Source: Thiocapsa sp.
GTDB lineage: Bacteria; Pseudomonadota; Gammaproteobacteria; Chromatiales; Chromatiaceae
Direction: 5' to 3'
DNA length: 64,000 nt
NCBI RefSeq assembly: GCF_022340925.1
Contig: NZ_JAJDNA010000100.1
Coordinates: 33,638-97,637, forward strand
Shown: positions 26,062-35,261 of the stretch, piece after piece
How the letters are laid out: every line of letters begins with the position of its first letter
How positions within the stretch are numbered: position 1 is the first letter of the stretch
Made by a program: the position numbers and the translations under genes
The notes under the pieces: generated by a model
Told to the model about the DNA's origin: nothing
The model's input: the letters and a program-made list of their open reading frames with translations, nothing else
The model's database searches: none

Positions 26062-27447
26062 ATGCAGTACGTGAGCACGCGCGGCGGGATCGCTCCGGTC
26101 GGCTTCGCCGAGGCGGTGCTGATGGGTCTCGCCACCGACGGCGGTCTCTTGGTGCCGAAGCATCTGCCCCGCATCGCTCCGGCGACGCTGCGTGCCTGGT
26201 CGGGTTTGCGCTTCCAGGACCTGGCCCTGGAGGTCATGGGCCCCTTCGTCGGCGACGAGATCCCACCGGAAGACCTCCGTGGGCTCATCGAACGAGCCTA
26301 TGCCTGCTTCTCGCATCCGCAGGTGACACCCCTCGTCGAGGTCGCCGGTCTCAGGGTTCTTGAGCTCTTCCATGGGCCCACCGCGGCCTTCAAGGACGTT
26401 GCCCTTCAGCTCCTGGGCAATCTGTTCGAATACCTCCTGGCTCGGGACGGCGGTGAGCTCAACATCTGCGGCGCCACCTCGGGGGACACCGGGTCTGCCG
26501 CGATCTATGGGGTTCGAGGCAAGGAGCACATCAGCATCTTCATGCTCCACCCCAGAGGACGCATCTCGCCGATCCAGGAACGTCAGATGACAAGTGTCCT
26601 CGATGCGAACGTCCACAATATCGCCGTGCGCGGCAGCTTCGATGACGCCCAACGGCTGGTCAAGGCCTTGTTCAACGACCTGCCGTTCAAGTCGGAGTTC
26701 AGCCTGGGTGCGGTCAACTCGATCAATTGGGCGAGGATACTGGCCCAGATGGTCTACTACTTCTACGCTTGGGCGAAGCTCAGCAAGGGTGATCCCGCTC
26801 GCCGCGTGAGCTTTGCCGTCCCGACCGGCAATTTCGGGGACGTCTTTGCGGGTTATCTTGCCAGGCGGATGGGTCTGCCGATCGACCGCCTGGTCATCGC
26901 GACCAATCGCAACGACATCCTGGTGCGTTTCGTCCACACTGGGGTTTATCAGGTCGGCGAGGTCCATCAGACCCTCAGCCCAGCCATGGACATCCAGATC
27001 GCATCCAACTTCGAGCGGTACCTCTACCTGCTCTACGACGGGGATGCGGATGCGGTTCGGGGGTTGCTAGAAGACCTGCAGCGGAGCGGCCGCCTGCAGG
27101 TGGATGCGACTCGTCATGCGTGCGTCAAAGTCGATTTCGATGCCGTCTCGGTCAGCGATCCCGAAACCCTAGAGCAGATCCAGGCGACCTACGCGGCGAG
27201 CGGCTACATCCTCTGCCCGCATACGGCAGTGGGTGTCAAGGCGGGTGGGTCCAGGGGGAATCTGGTGTGTCTCGCGACTGCTCATCCGGCCAAGTTCAAT
27301 GAGGCCATCCGCTTGGCCATCGGACACGATGCCCCCTTGCCGCTCTCTCTGCAGGGCCTGATGGATCAGCCGGCACGCTGTGTTGAGCTCGACGCCAGTG
27401 CCGATGCCCTCAAGGCGCTGATTCGGTCCACCTTGAATGCAGCCTGA
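26062..27447 (+). CDS. thrC: Threonine synthase
   Basis: PLP enzyme that converts O-phosphohomoserine to threonine. The 461-residue protein shows the N-terminal YVSTRGG...GFAEAVLMGLATDGGL block, the Schiff-base Lys in GPTAAFKDVALQLLG (near 111), the CGATSGDTGSAA loop and PTGNFGDVFAGY, which together mark the longer threonine synthase group. ATG at 26062 is chosen because the conserved region begins at once; the upstream in-frame stretch has no homology-like motif. The 3' end is followed closely, or overlapped, by the citramalate/isopropylmalate synthase homologue. Confidence 0.94.
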   Translation: MQYVSTRGGIAPVGFAEAVLMGLATDGGLLVPKHLPRIAPATLRAWSGLRFQDLALEVMGPFVGDEIPPEDLRGLIERAYACFSHPQVTPLVEVAGLRVLELFHGPTAAFKDVALQLLGNLFEYLLARDGGELNICGATSGDTGSAAIYGVRGKEHISIFMLHPRGRISPIQERQMTSVLDANVHNIAVRGSFDDAQRLVKALFNDLPFKSEFSLGAVNSINWARILAQMVYYFYAWAKLSKGDPARRVSFAVPTGNFGDVFAGYLARRMGLPIDRLVIATNRNDILVRFVHTGVYQVGEVHQTLSPAMDIQIASNFERYLYLLYDGDADAVRGLLEDLQRSGRLQVDATRHACVKVDFDAVSVSDPETLEQIQATYAASGYILCPHTAVGVKAGGSRGNLVCLATAHPAKFNEAIRLAIGHDAPLPLSLQGLMDQPARCVELDASADALKALIRSTLNAA

Positions 27448-27490
27448 CGCGGATCACCACAGTGCCGATGCAGATCGCGAGATCCACCAG

Positions 27491-29062
27491 ATGACACAGC
27501 CAGGCCGTCATGTCGACATCATGGATACCACCCTGCGCGATGGCGAGCAGACGCAGGGGGTCTCCTTCTCACCGGACGAAAAGGTCAATATCGCCAAGGC
27601 CCTGCTCGAGCTCGTGCGGGTCGATCGTATCGAGGTCGCATCGGCGCGGGTCTCCTCCGGCGAGGCGCACGCGGTGGCGCAGATCATCGGCTGGGCGGAG
27701 GAGCGCGGTCTGGCGGGCCGGGTCGAGGTGCTGGGTTTCGTGGACGGCGGGCGCAGCGTCGATTGGATCCGTGGGGCGGGCGGGGGGGTCATCAATCTGC
27801 TCGCCAAGGGCAGCGAGCGGCACTGTCGGGGTCAGCTCGGCAAGACCCTGGATCAGCATGCCGCGGACGTCCGGGAGACCATCGCCGTCGCCCTGCGACG
27901 GGGTCTCGCGGTCAACCTCTATCTGGAAGACTGGTCCAACGGCTATCGGGACGATCCGGGGTATGTATTCGGGCTGGTGGAACGGCTCGCCGATTGCGGG
28001 ATCGGCCACTTCATGTTGCCCGATACCCTGGGTGTCATGACACCCGAGCGGGTGTTCTGCGCCTTTACGGACATGGTGCGGCGTTTTCCGACCCTCAAGT
28101 TCGATTTCCACCCGCACAACGACTACGGGCTCGCGACCGCGAACGTGCTCGCCGCTGCCCAGGCCGGTGCGGCGGCCGTGCACTGCACGGTCAACTGCCT
28201 TGGCGAGCGCGCCGGAAACGCATCCCTGGCGGAGGTTGCAGTCAATCTGCGGGACCAGCTCGGCGCGGAGGTCGGCATCGACGAGACCCATTTGGCGCGC
28301 GTCAGCGAGCTGGTCGAGTATTTCTCCGGCAAACGGATCGCCGACAACGCCCCGATCATCGGTGCCGATGTGTTCACCCAGACGGCAGGTATCCATGCCG
28401 ACGGAGACCGGAAAGGCAGTCTCTATCACACCCGGCTCTCACCGGAGCGCTTCGCCCGCCGGCGCAATTACGCCTTGGGCAAGCTTGCCGGCAAGGCGTC
28501 CCTGGCGAAGAATCTCGAGCGTCTCGACATCACCCTGTCGGAGGAAAATCAAGGCAAGGTCCTGAGGCGGATCGTCGAGCTCGGCGATTCAAAAAAGAGC
28601 ATCACCATCGAGGACCTGCCCTTCATCATCGCCGAGGTGTTGGAAAGCAAGGACTACAATCACGCCGAGCTGCTGGCCTGCTCGGTCTCGTCGACCCTGG
28701 ATCTCGAGTCGATGGCCAGCATCAAGCTGCGTCTTGCCGAGGACGTCTTCACGGCTGTGGGCAGCGGCAATGGCGGTTTCGATGCCTTCAACAACGCGCT
28801 GGCCAAGATCGTGAAGAAGCGGGGTCTGGCCTTGCCGCCCTTGATCGACTACGAGATTCGCATCCCCAAGGGCGGTCGCACCGATGCGCTCACCGAGTGC
28901 AGCATCACGTGGGATACCCCGCATGGCGAGCTCCGAACGCGGGGGGTGCATGCCAACCAGGTCTTCGCGGCCATCGGCGCCACCGTCCGGATGGTCAACA
29001 TCGTGATGCATCGCGCGCTGACCGAGCGGACAGCCGCCGAGACCACTCCCTCGGCGGCCTGA
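27491..29062 (+). CDS. 2-isopropylmalate / (R)-citramalate synthase homologue
   Basis: The 523-residue protein has the DmpG/HMGL-like TIM barrel ([13 protein letters not shown] at about 12, [21 protein letters not shown]) and a LeuA-type dimerisation/regulatory domain at the C-terminus (about 400-520). It condenses acetyl-CoA with a 2-oxo acid. The 'GEQTQG' and 'IEVASARVS' variants differ from the true LeuA at 48272 ([15 protein letters not shown]), so a citramalate synthase role for isoleucine synthesis is plausible. ATG at 27491 is preferred; an ATG at 27437 would overlap the thrC stop. Confidence 0.82.
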   Translation: MTQPGRHVDIMDTTLRDGEQTQGVSFSPDEKVNIAKALLELVRVDRIEVASARVSSGEAHAVAQIIGWAEERGLAGRVEVLGFVDGGRSVDWIRGAGGGVINLLAKGSERHCRGQLGKTLDQHAADVRETIAVALRRGLAVNLYLEDWSNGYRDDPGYVFGLVERLADCGIGHFMLPDTLGVMTPERVFCAFTDMVRRFPTLKFDFHPHNDYGLATANVLAAAQAGAAAVHCTVNCLGERAGNASLAEVAVNLRDQLGAEVGIDETHLARVSELVEYFSGKRIADNAPIIGADVFTQTAGIHADGDRKGSLYHTRLSPERFARRRNYALGKLAGKASLAKNLERLDITLSEENQGKVLRRIVELGDSKKSITIEDLPFIIAEVLESKDYNHAELLACSVSSTLDLESMASIKLRLAEDVFTAVGSGNGGFDAFNNALAKIVKKRGLALPPLIDYEIRIPKGGRTDALTECSITWDTPHGELRTRGVHANQVFAAIGATVRMVNIVMHRALTERTAAETTPSAA

Positions 29063-29152
29063 CGAGCGCCTCCATCGGCGTCTTCATTCGGCTGGAGACC
29101 GGAGGCTCTCCAACGAGCGAAGCCCACGAAATCATCCCAGGAGAGACCGTTC

Positions 29153-29536
29153 ATGAATCCCGAGAAGGTCGTCTTTGGCTTTTTCATCGTCTTGGCCTTG
29201 ACCCTGAACTTCGGCTTTTTCATCGGCGAGATCGACAACCCTGAGCATCACCATGCCTGGGAGCTGTTTGCGGTCGTCCTGGTCAACCTGATCGCGACGG
29301 TGCTCAAGTTCGGCGATCGCACCCACATGGGCGCCCTCTTGCTCGCGACGAGCCTGGTCGCGATCCTGCAGCTGGTCACCGCCTCGTTGATCTGGGCGAT
29401 CGCGGCGCACGCCACGACAGGGGGTGTGACCTCGAGCGTCACGGCGAGCATCGTGTCGCTCAGCGGGGGTGCGATGATCGCCAATGTCATCTCAGTGGTG
29501 CTCCTGGTGATCGAGACCTATACGCTGCGCCGATAA
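29153..29536 (+). CDS. DUF6394-type small membrane protein
   Basis: A 127-residue protein with three or four hydrophobic helices (VVFGFFIVLALTLNFGFFIG, LFAVVLVNLIATVLKFG, LLLATSLVAILQLVTASLIW, and one at the C-terminus). It resembles DUF6394, a family repeatedly found before TrkA-N K+ channel genes, as here (30 bp). AGGAGAG precedes the ATG. An accessory role for the channel is inferred from position only. Confidence 0.72.
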   Translation: MNPEKVVFGFFIVLALTLNFGFFIGEIDNPEHHHAWELFAVVLVNLIATVLKFGDRTHMGALLLATSLVAILQLVTASLIWAIAAHATTGGVTSSVTASIVSLSGGAMIANVISVVLLVIETYTLRR

Positions 29537-29566
29537 GCTCGGGCGGCACGCCTCGCGAAGCTGGTC

Positions 29567-31297
29567 ATGGACAACATCGTCTACCTCATCATGCGGCGCA
29601 TGCGCGTGCCGCTGCTGTTATTGATCGGTGTGTATGCGGTGGCGATGGCGGGAATGGTCTTGATCCCGGCGCGGGACGCGGCGGGGGACCCGGTCCCCAT
29701 GAGCTTCTTCCACGCCTTCTACTTCGTCAGCTACATGTCGACGACCATCGGTTTCGGCGAGCTGCCCAACGAGTTCACCGACGCTCAGCGGATCTGGGTC
29801 GCCTTCTGTGTATTCGCCACCGTCGCGGTTTGGGTGTATGCCGTCGGGACCCTGATTGCCCTGCTGCAAGACTCGACGTTCCAACGGGCGATCACGGAAC
29901 GTCGCTTCCGGAAGCGGGTTCGGCGGTTGCGCGACCCCTTCTATCTCGTCTGCGGCTACGGCCAGACCGGCGGCGCCCTGGTGCGCAGCCTCACCGATCG
30001 CCACGACCATGCCGTGGTCATCGACATCGATCCGGAGCGGGTGAACCTGCTGAAGCTCGACGATCAGCGCGAATACGTCCCGGCGCTGTGCGCCGATGCG
30101 TGCCAGCCCGCAAATCTCGAGGCCGCCGGTCTGCAGCACGCGCTCTGCAAGGGTGTCGTCGCTTTGACCAACGTCAACGAGGTCAACCTGCAGATCGCGA
30201 TCGCGGCTAAGCTGATGCATCCCAGGATTAAGGTGATCTGTCGGGCGGATTCACATGAGATCGAGGCCAACATGGCCTCGGTTGGAACCGATCATATCTA
30301 TGACCCTTTCGATACCTTTGCCCTCGACATGGCGATCGCGATCCAGGCCCCTTGTCTGACCCTGCTGGGCGACTGGCTGTCCGGGGTCGAGGGCGAGCCG
30401 CTGGGAGAGCCGATCTACCCGCCGTCCAAAGGTCGTTGGGTCCTCTGCGGGTACGGCCGATTCGGCAAGGCGATGTACCGATACCTCAGCGAGCAGGACC
30501 TGGCGCTGACGGTCATCGAAGCCCTTCCGCATAAGACGGGCGTCCCGAAAGAGGGCGTCGTGCATGGGCGCGGGACCGAGGCGGTCACCCTGGAGCAGGC
30601 CGGTATCCAGGACGCCGTCGGCCTGGTCGCCGGAACCGACAACGACGCGGACAACCTCTCGATCATCATGACCGCCCTGGAGCTGAATCCCGACCTCTTC
30701 GTGGTGGCCCGTGAGAACCATCTGCACAACCAGATCCTGTTTGACCGAGTCGGCGCGAAGGTGGTCATGTTGCCGAGCCGCATCATTGCCGAGCGCATCC
30801 GGGTGCGTCTTGGCACGCCGCTGCTCGCTGAGTTCCTCACCTTTGCCCGCTACCAGGAGGATAACTGGGCCTGTGAGCTGGTGAGCCGGATTGCGGCGTT
30901 GGTCGATGATGAGGCGCCCCATGTCTGGGAGGTCAGAGTCGACGAGGTCGATGCGCCGGCGCTCTGCGACGAGGATCGGCGCGGTACCGCCGTCACCATC
31001 GCGCAACTGTTATGCGATCCTCGGGCCCGCGAGAGGTCATTGCCGGTCATCGTCCTCATGCGCCTTCACAATGATGCGCGTCGCCCGCTGCCTGAGGGGG
31101 CCGAGCGCATCCGCACCGGCGACCGCCTGCTCTGCTGTGGCCGTGCGGAGGCGAGTCGATGTATGACCTGGACGATGCGAAACCCGTGGGTGCTGCGGTA
31201 TGTCCGGACGGGGGAGACCGGACCCGATGGCGGGGTCTGGCGTTGGCTTGCCCGGCGTCGCGAGCAGGCGCACAAGGCAGCCCCGGCGAAGCGGTGA
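29567..31297 (+). CDS. Potassium channel protein with two TrkA-N (RCK) domains
   Basis: A 576-residue protein: transmembrane helix (LLLLIGVYAVAMAGMVLI), pore loop with the filter TTIGFGE instead of the common TVGYGD (near 62-67), a second helix, then two NAD-binding Rossmann domains beginning FYLVCGYGQTGGALVRSL (about 124) and RWVLCGYGRFGKAMYRYL (about 290). The architecture is that of a regulated K+ channel or TrkA-linked protein. Ligand is not known. It follows the DUF6394 gene by 30 bp. Confidence 0.88.
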   Translation: MDNIVYLIMRRMRVPLLLLIGVYAVAMAGMVLIPARDAAGDPVPMSFFHAFYFVSYMSTTIGFGELPNEFTDAQRIWVAFCVFATVAVWVYAVGTLIALLQDSTFQRAITERRFRKRVRRLRDPFYLVCGYGQTGGALVRSLTDRHDHAVVIDIDPERVNLLKLDDQREYVPALCADACQPANLEAAGLQHALCKGVVALTNVNEVNLQIAIAAKLMHPRIKVICRADSHEIEANMASVGTDHIYDPFDTFALDMAIAIQAPCLTLLGDWLSGVEGEPLGEPIYPPSKGRWVLCGYGRFGKAMYRYLSEQDLALTVIEALPHKTGVPKEGVVHGRGTEAVTLEQAGIQDAVGLVAGTDNDADNLSIIMTALELNPDLFVVARENHLHNQILFDRVGAKVVMLPSRIIAERIRVRLGTPLLAEFLTFARYQEDNWACELVSRIAALVDDEAPHVWEVRVDEVDAPALCDEDRRGTAVTIAQLLCDPRARERSLPVIVLMRLHNDARRPLPEGAERIRTGDRLLCCGRAEASRCMTWTMRNPWVLRYVRTGETGPDGGVWRWLARRREQAHKAAPAKR

Positions 31298-31378
31298 CCG
31301 AGTCCGGCCGGCGTTTGGTAACGGTGGCAATGATGTCATACTGGCAGCACGCGGACCGCTGCAACGAGGAGATGTCAC

Positions 31379-31930
31379 ATGCCTCCGGTAATGACCCGAC
31401 TCGGCCAGGATCACGCCCGTCTGGCAAGGCTGCTCGATCTGTTCGAGGAGTTGCTGGACCGTTTTCACGAGGGCGCGGAGCCCGACTATGAGCTCATGAG
31501 TGAGATGCTCGAGTACATGGACAGCTATTCCGACATCGTCCATCACCCGACCGAGGACCTCATCTTTCAGCGTATCTTGGACAAGGGCTCCGAGCGACAT
31601 GACGTCTTCGAGGTCCTGATGCGGCAGCACAGGGTGCTGGGTCAGCTCAACAAACGCTTTCGCCAGTCGCTCGACGGCATCCTGCATGAGGAGGTTCTAT
31701 TGCGGGAGGACGTGGAGGCGCATGGACGCGAGCTGATCAGCACGCTGCGCAGCCATATGCGGCTCGAGGACGAGGAGGCCTTCCCGATCGCGCTCGCCCG
31801 CCTGTCGGCCGGCGACTGGACGGAGCTCGAGGTCATGGCCCCGACGGTCGAGGATCCGCTCTTCGGGAACCCGGATCCGCTGCGTTACCGCGCGCTTTAT
31901 GCGCAACTCGCGGCGCAGGCGGAACCCTGA
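31379..31930 (+). CDS. Hemerythrin HHE-domain protein
   Basis: The 183-residue protein has an HHE di-iron cavity pattern: His in LGQDHARL (near 12), HHPTEDLIF (near 54-58), MRQHRVLG (near 81), and HMRLEDEEAF (near 122-126). This is the stand-alone HHE type, different from the bacteriohemerythrin at 11796. Possible roles are oxygen or nitric oxide sensing or iron-sulfur repair. AGGAG lies eight bases before the ATG. The ferrochelatase gene follows 216 bp later. Confidence 0.88.
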   Translation: MPPVMTRLGQDHARLARLLDLFEELLDRFHEGAEPDYELMSEMLEYMDSYSDIVHHPTEDLIFQRILDKGSERHDVFEVLMRQHRVLGQLNKRFRQSLDGILHEEVLLREDVEAHGRELISTLRSHMRLEDEEAFPIALARLSAGDWTELEVMAPTVEDPLFGNPDPLRYRALYAQLAAQAEP

Positions 31931-32146
31931 GACGTCCCGGGTGGTCCTCGCTCCCGACACCGTCTGTTACGGGATGAGGCGTGCCGGAACGCGATGGCAG
32001 CGGTCGTCGCCACCATGTCGAGGTGGTTGAGCGCCTGGACATGGAGGCCGCAGCTCGCCCCATCCGGGCACAAAATGGTTTCCGCAGCGGCGCCTGAGCA
32101 TGATTCCTCCGGCCGAGCGGGTCCACTCCAAAGCCGAGACGGAGTC

Positions 32147-33247
32147 ATGACATTCGTAGGCACACCTGATTTTCGCCATGATGCCCCGGAATGTCTGGGG
32201 GTCCTGCTCGTCAACCTGGGCACGCCCGAGATGCCCACCGTGCCGGCCGTTCGCCGCTATCTGGCCGAGTTTCTGTCCGACCCCCGCGTCGTCGAGCTGC
32301 CAAGGGCGCTCTGGCTGCCGATCCTCCATGCGGTGATCTTACGCGTGCGCCCCGCCCGGTCAGCAAAGGCGTATCAGGCGGTGTGGGGCCAGGATGGCTC
32401 TCCACTCCTGAGCATCGCCAAGCGCCAGTCCGCCGCACTGCAAGCCCGTCTGAGCGAGGACTGCGTCGGATCGGTCAAAGTCGCGTTGGGGATGCGCTAC
32501 GGCAACCCATCCATCCCTTCGGCGCTCGCCGAGCTCCGCCGGGCGAACGCGCGTCGACTGCTGGTCTTCCCGCTCTATCCGCAATACTCGGGGTCCACGA
32601 CGGCCTCGGTCTTCGATGCGGTGACGCGGGAGCTCTCACGCTGGCGCTGGATCCCAGAGGTCAGATTCATCAGTCAGTATCACGACGAGCCGCGCTACAT
32701 CGAGGCGATCGTCGAGAGCATCCGCAACCACTGGACGGCGCAGGGTGAGGCCGAGCGCCTGCTGTTTTCGTTCCATGGCATCCCGAAGGACTACTTCGAC
32801 CAGGGCGATCCCTACTTCTGCCAGTGCCAGAAGACGGCGCGCCTGGCCACCGAGCGACTCGGTCTGGCGCCCGAGCGTTGGGCACTGGCCTTCCAGTCAC
32901 GGGTTGGATTCAAGGAGTGGCTCCAGCCCTACACGGACGAGACCCTCAAGGCGTGGGCGGCGGAGGGGGTGCGCTCGGTCCAGGTCCTCTCACCCGGCTT
33001 CTCGGCCGACTGCCTCGAGACCATCGAAGAAATCGACGCAGAGAATCGGGGTTATTTCCTGGGCGCCGGCGGCGAGCGCTTCAGCTACGTCCATTGTCTC
33101 AATGACAGTCCCGCCCACATCGAGATGCTCGCCGGGATCATTCAGCGGCACAGTGCGGGGTGGCCAGAGCAGACCCGTCCCGCTGCCGATGGGGCCGAGC
33201 TCGCCGCACGTCGGGAGCGCGCCGTGGCCTTGGGGGCCACGACTTGA
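32147..33247 (+). CDS. hemH: Ferrochelatase
   Basis: Inserts Fe2+ into protoporphyrin IX to make heme. The 366-residue protein has the LGVLLVNLGTPEMP start, YGNPS, the catalytic His in LFSFHGIPKDYFDQGDPYFCQC (spread over about 202-224), and the C-terminal Glu in SPGFSADCLETIEEI. GGAG lies close before the ATG at 32147; earlier in-frame starts add only unconserved residues. The hairpin at 33316-33353 follows. Heme is needed alongside bacteriochlorophyll in a phototroph, so the gene is expected here. Confidence 0.94.
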   Translation: MTFVGTPDFRHDAPECLGVLLVNLGTPEMPTVPAVRRYLAEFLSDPRVVELPRALWLPILHAVILRVRPARSAKAYQAVWGQDGSPLLSIAKRQSAALQARLSEDCVGSVKVALGMRYGNPSIPSALAELRRANARRLLVFPLYPQYSGSTTASVFDAVTRELSRWRWIPEVRFISQYHDEPRYIEAIVESIRNHWTAQGEAERLLFSFHGIPKDYFDQGDPYFCQCQKTARLATERLGLAPERWALAFQSRVGFKEWLQPYTDETLKAWAAEGVRSVQVLSPGFSADCLETIEEIDAENRGYFLGAGGERFSYVHCLNDSPAHIEMLAGIIQRHSAGWPEQTRPAADGAELAARRERAVALGATT

Positions 33248-33315
33248 TCATCCGACGACGGCCATCTGAGCTGCACCGGCCCGAACGACCCAAGGCATCT
33301 GAGGCCGTTGCCGCG

Positions 33316-33353
33316 GACCCCGGGGGAAAGATGGGTTGAGTTCCCCCGGGGTC
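33316..33353. terminator. Perfect 13-bp hairpin after hemH
   Basis: GACCCCGGGGGAA (33316-33328) pairs perfectly with 33341-33353 around a 12-base loop. It lies 68 bp after hemH and before the DUF971 gene. No U-tract follows, so it could stabilise the mRNA end or work with another factor. Confidence 0.6.
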
Positions 33354-33450
33354 ACGATCCGCTGCGTCCGGAGTGCCTTTTCAGCTCAGGAGTGTGCTCC
33401 GGGCAGACTGTCGATCGCATCAATGCGAACCCCGCTTTGAGGTCAGACGT

Positions 33451-33918
33451 ATGGAACCACGCGCTTTACCGATCGAGATCAACCTGCATCAGCAGTCCCG
33501 GATCCTCGAGATCGCCTTCGACGACGGGGCGCGATTCAGGTTGCCGTGCGAGTATCTGCGGGTCTATTCCCCGTCGGCCGAGGTTCGCGGCCACTCGCCC
33601 GCCACGGCCAAGCTCCAGGTCAAGAAGGAGTCGGTCACGATCACGGACCTCCAGCAGGTCGGGAATTACGCGCTCAAGATCTTCTTCGATGACGGTCACA
33701 ACTCGGGTCTCTATGACTGGCAGTATCTCTACAAGCTGGGTCGGGCCTGGCAGCCCTTGTGGCTCGACTATCTCGACAGGCTGAAGGGGGCGGGATACGC
33801 ACGCGGTGGGCCTGACCCCTTCGAGGCGCTGAAGTCCCGCGGCGAGCTGCCATCTGAGCTTCCCGAAGGCGTGAATGAGGAGGGATCCGTGGCGCCGGTG
33901 CCGGGGGCGGCCACGTGA
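33451..33918 (+). CDS. DUF971 protein (gamma-butyrobetaine hydroxylase N-terminal-like domain)
   Basis: A 155-residue cytoplasmic protein. The block DDGARFRLPCEYLRVYSPSAEVRGH followed by TDLQQVGNYALKIFFDDGHNSGLYDWQYL is characteristic of DUF971, also seen as the N-terminal domain of GBBH and in some iron-sulfur assembly factors. Here it stands alone. ATG at 33451 has GAGGT seven bases upstream. The next gene starts inside its stop codon (GTGA), so the two are translationally coupled. Confidence 0.85.
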   Translation: MEPRALPIEINLHQQSRILEIAFDDGARFRLPCEYLRVYSPSAEVRGHSPATAKLQVKKESVTITDLQQVGNYALKIFFDDGHNSGLYDWQYLYKLGRAWQPLWLDYLDRLKGAGYARGGPDPFEALKSRGELPSELPEGVNEEGSVAPVPGAAT

Positions 33919-35078
33919 TCCGCCGTGCTATTTTGGTGGGTCTTGCCGCGCTGCTCCTGGTTCTGCTCTCCAATGCCATGCCCGTCGGTGGGCCTGTCAA
34001 ACCCACTGCGGATGTGCCCGAGGCGGAGGGCTGGAGGGCCGAGGTGGTGGTGGACGGGCTCGAGCACCCCTGGTCGATCGCCTGGCTGCCCGACGGATCG
34101 GCGCTCATCACCGAGCGCCCGGGGCGCCTGCGGATGCTGCGCGATGGCATCTTGGTGCCTGAGCCGATCGCCGGTCTGCCGCCCATCCTGGTCCATGGGC
34201 AGGGTGGACTGTTGGACGTCGCCTTGCATCCGGACTTCGATCGCTCCCGCTGGGTCTATCTGACCTTCGCGTCCGGGACCCCGGACGCGAACCGCACCGC
34301 GCTGGCACGCGGACGGCTCGACGGCACTCGGCTCGTGGACGTCGAGGTGATCTTTACGAACGCCGATGCCAAGAGCGGCGGCCAGCATTTCGGGTCGCGG
34401 CTGGTCTGGCTGCCGGACCAGAGTCTGGTGATGAGCATCGGTGACGGCGGCAATCCACCGATCGCGTTTGCGGGCCGCGATGTTCGTGATCAGGCACAGC
34501 GGCTCGAGACCCATTTCGGCAAGGTCTTGCGGCTAACGGAAGACGGGCGTCCGCACCCCGGCAATCCTTTCACCGGTCGTGAAGGTGCACGTCCTGAGAT
34601 CTACAGTTACGGCCATCGCAACATCCAGGGCCTGACGCGCGACCCGGCGAGCGGACGCGTCTGGGCCAATGAGCACGGCTCGCGCGGCGGCGACGAGCTC
34701 AATCTGATCGAGGCAGGAAAGAACTACGGCTGGCCCGAGGTCACCTACAGCCGCGAATACTGGGGTCCGCCGGTGTCGGATGTGACCAGTCGACCGGACG
34801 TGCAAGATCCGCTGATCAACTGGACGCCCTCGAAGGCGCCGAGCGGGCTCGCCTTCTATACGGGTGATCGCTATCCCGACTGGCGGGGAAACCTCTTCAG
34901 CGGTGCCCTGGTGTTCGGTCAGGTCCGGCGGATCGTCCTGGATGGGGCGCGGGTGATTGACGAGCAGAAGCTCACCATCGAAAACCGCGTGCGTGATGTT
35001 CGCCAGGGGCCGGACGGCTATCTCTATGTCCTGACCGATGCCCCAAACGGGGCCTTGCTGCGGATCCTGCCGGACTGA
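33915..35078 (+). CDS. PQQ-dependent sugar dehydrogenase-like protein (GDH-B / YliI type)
   Basis: A 387-residue secreted or membrane-anchored beta-propeller. After an N-terminal hydrophobic segment (IRRAILVGLAALLLVLL) come the family motifs GLEHPWSIAWLPDGSALITERPGRLR, HGQGGLLDVALHPDF and YSYGHRNIQGL, and EHGSRGGDELN. It oxidises aldose sugars using PQQ in related enzymes; PQQ genes are not in the window, and the real substrate is unknown. GTG at 33915 overlaps the preceding stop. Confidence 0.87.
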   Translation: MIRRAILVGLAALLLVLLSNAMPVGGPVKPTADVPEAEGWRAEVVVDGLEHPWSIAWLPDGSALITERPGRLRMLRDGILVPEPIAGLPPILVHGQGGLLDVALHPDFDRSRWVYLTFASGTPDANRTALARGRLDGTRLVDVEVIFTNADAKSGGQHFGSRLVWLPDQSLVMSIGDGGNPPIAFAGRDVRDQAQRLETHFGKVLRLTEDGRPHPGNPFTGREGARPEIYSYGHRNIQGLTRDPASGRVWANEHGSRGGDELNLIEAGKNYGWPEVTYSREYWGPPVSDVTSRPDVQDPLINWTPSKAPSGLAFYTGDRYPDWRGNLFSGALVFGQVRRIVLDGARVIDEQKLTIENRVRDVRQGPDGYLYVLTDAPNGALLRILPD

Positions 35079-35261
35079 CCGGTGTCGAGCTCAAGCACAA
35101 AGGGTTCGGCCGGGGGCGTCGCTCGGCCGCCGCCGGAGGCGCCGTGCCTGCCCACCCGCGGTTTACAGGATGATCTGCCCCTGCCCGAAGGCGCGTTCAG
35201 GTTGGTTCGCGCTTGCGAGGGCGCACTGTCGCGCGTGACTTGCGGGACTCGCCGCTGGCTT

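Noticed and set aside
27763..29244. 493-codon plus frame overlapping the LeuA-type synthase
   Set aside because: Out-of-frame shadow: low complexity, Arg/Gly-rich composition, and the real frame is unmistakable.
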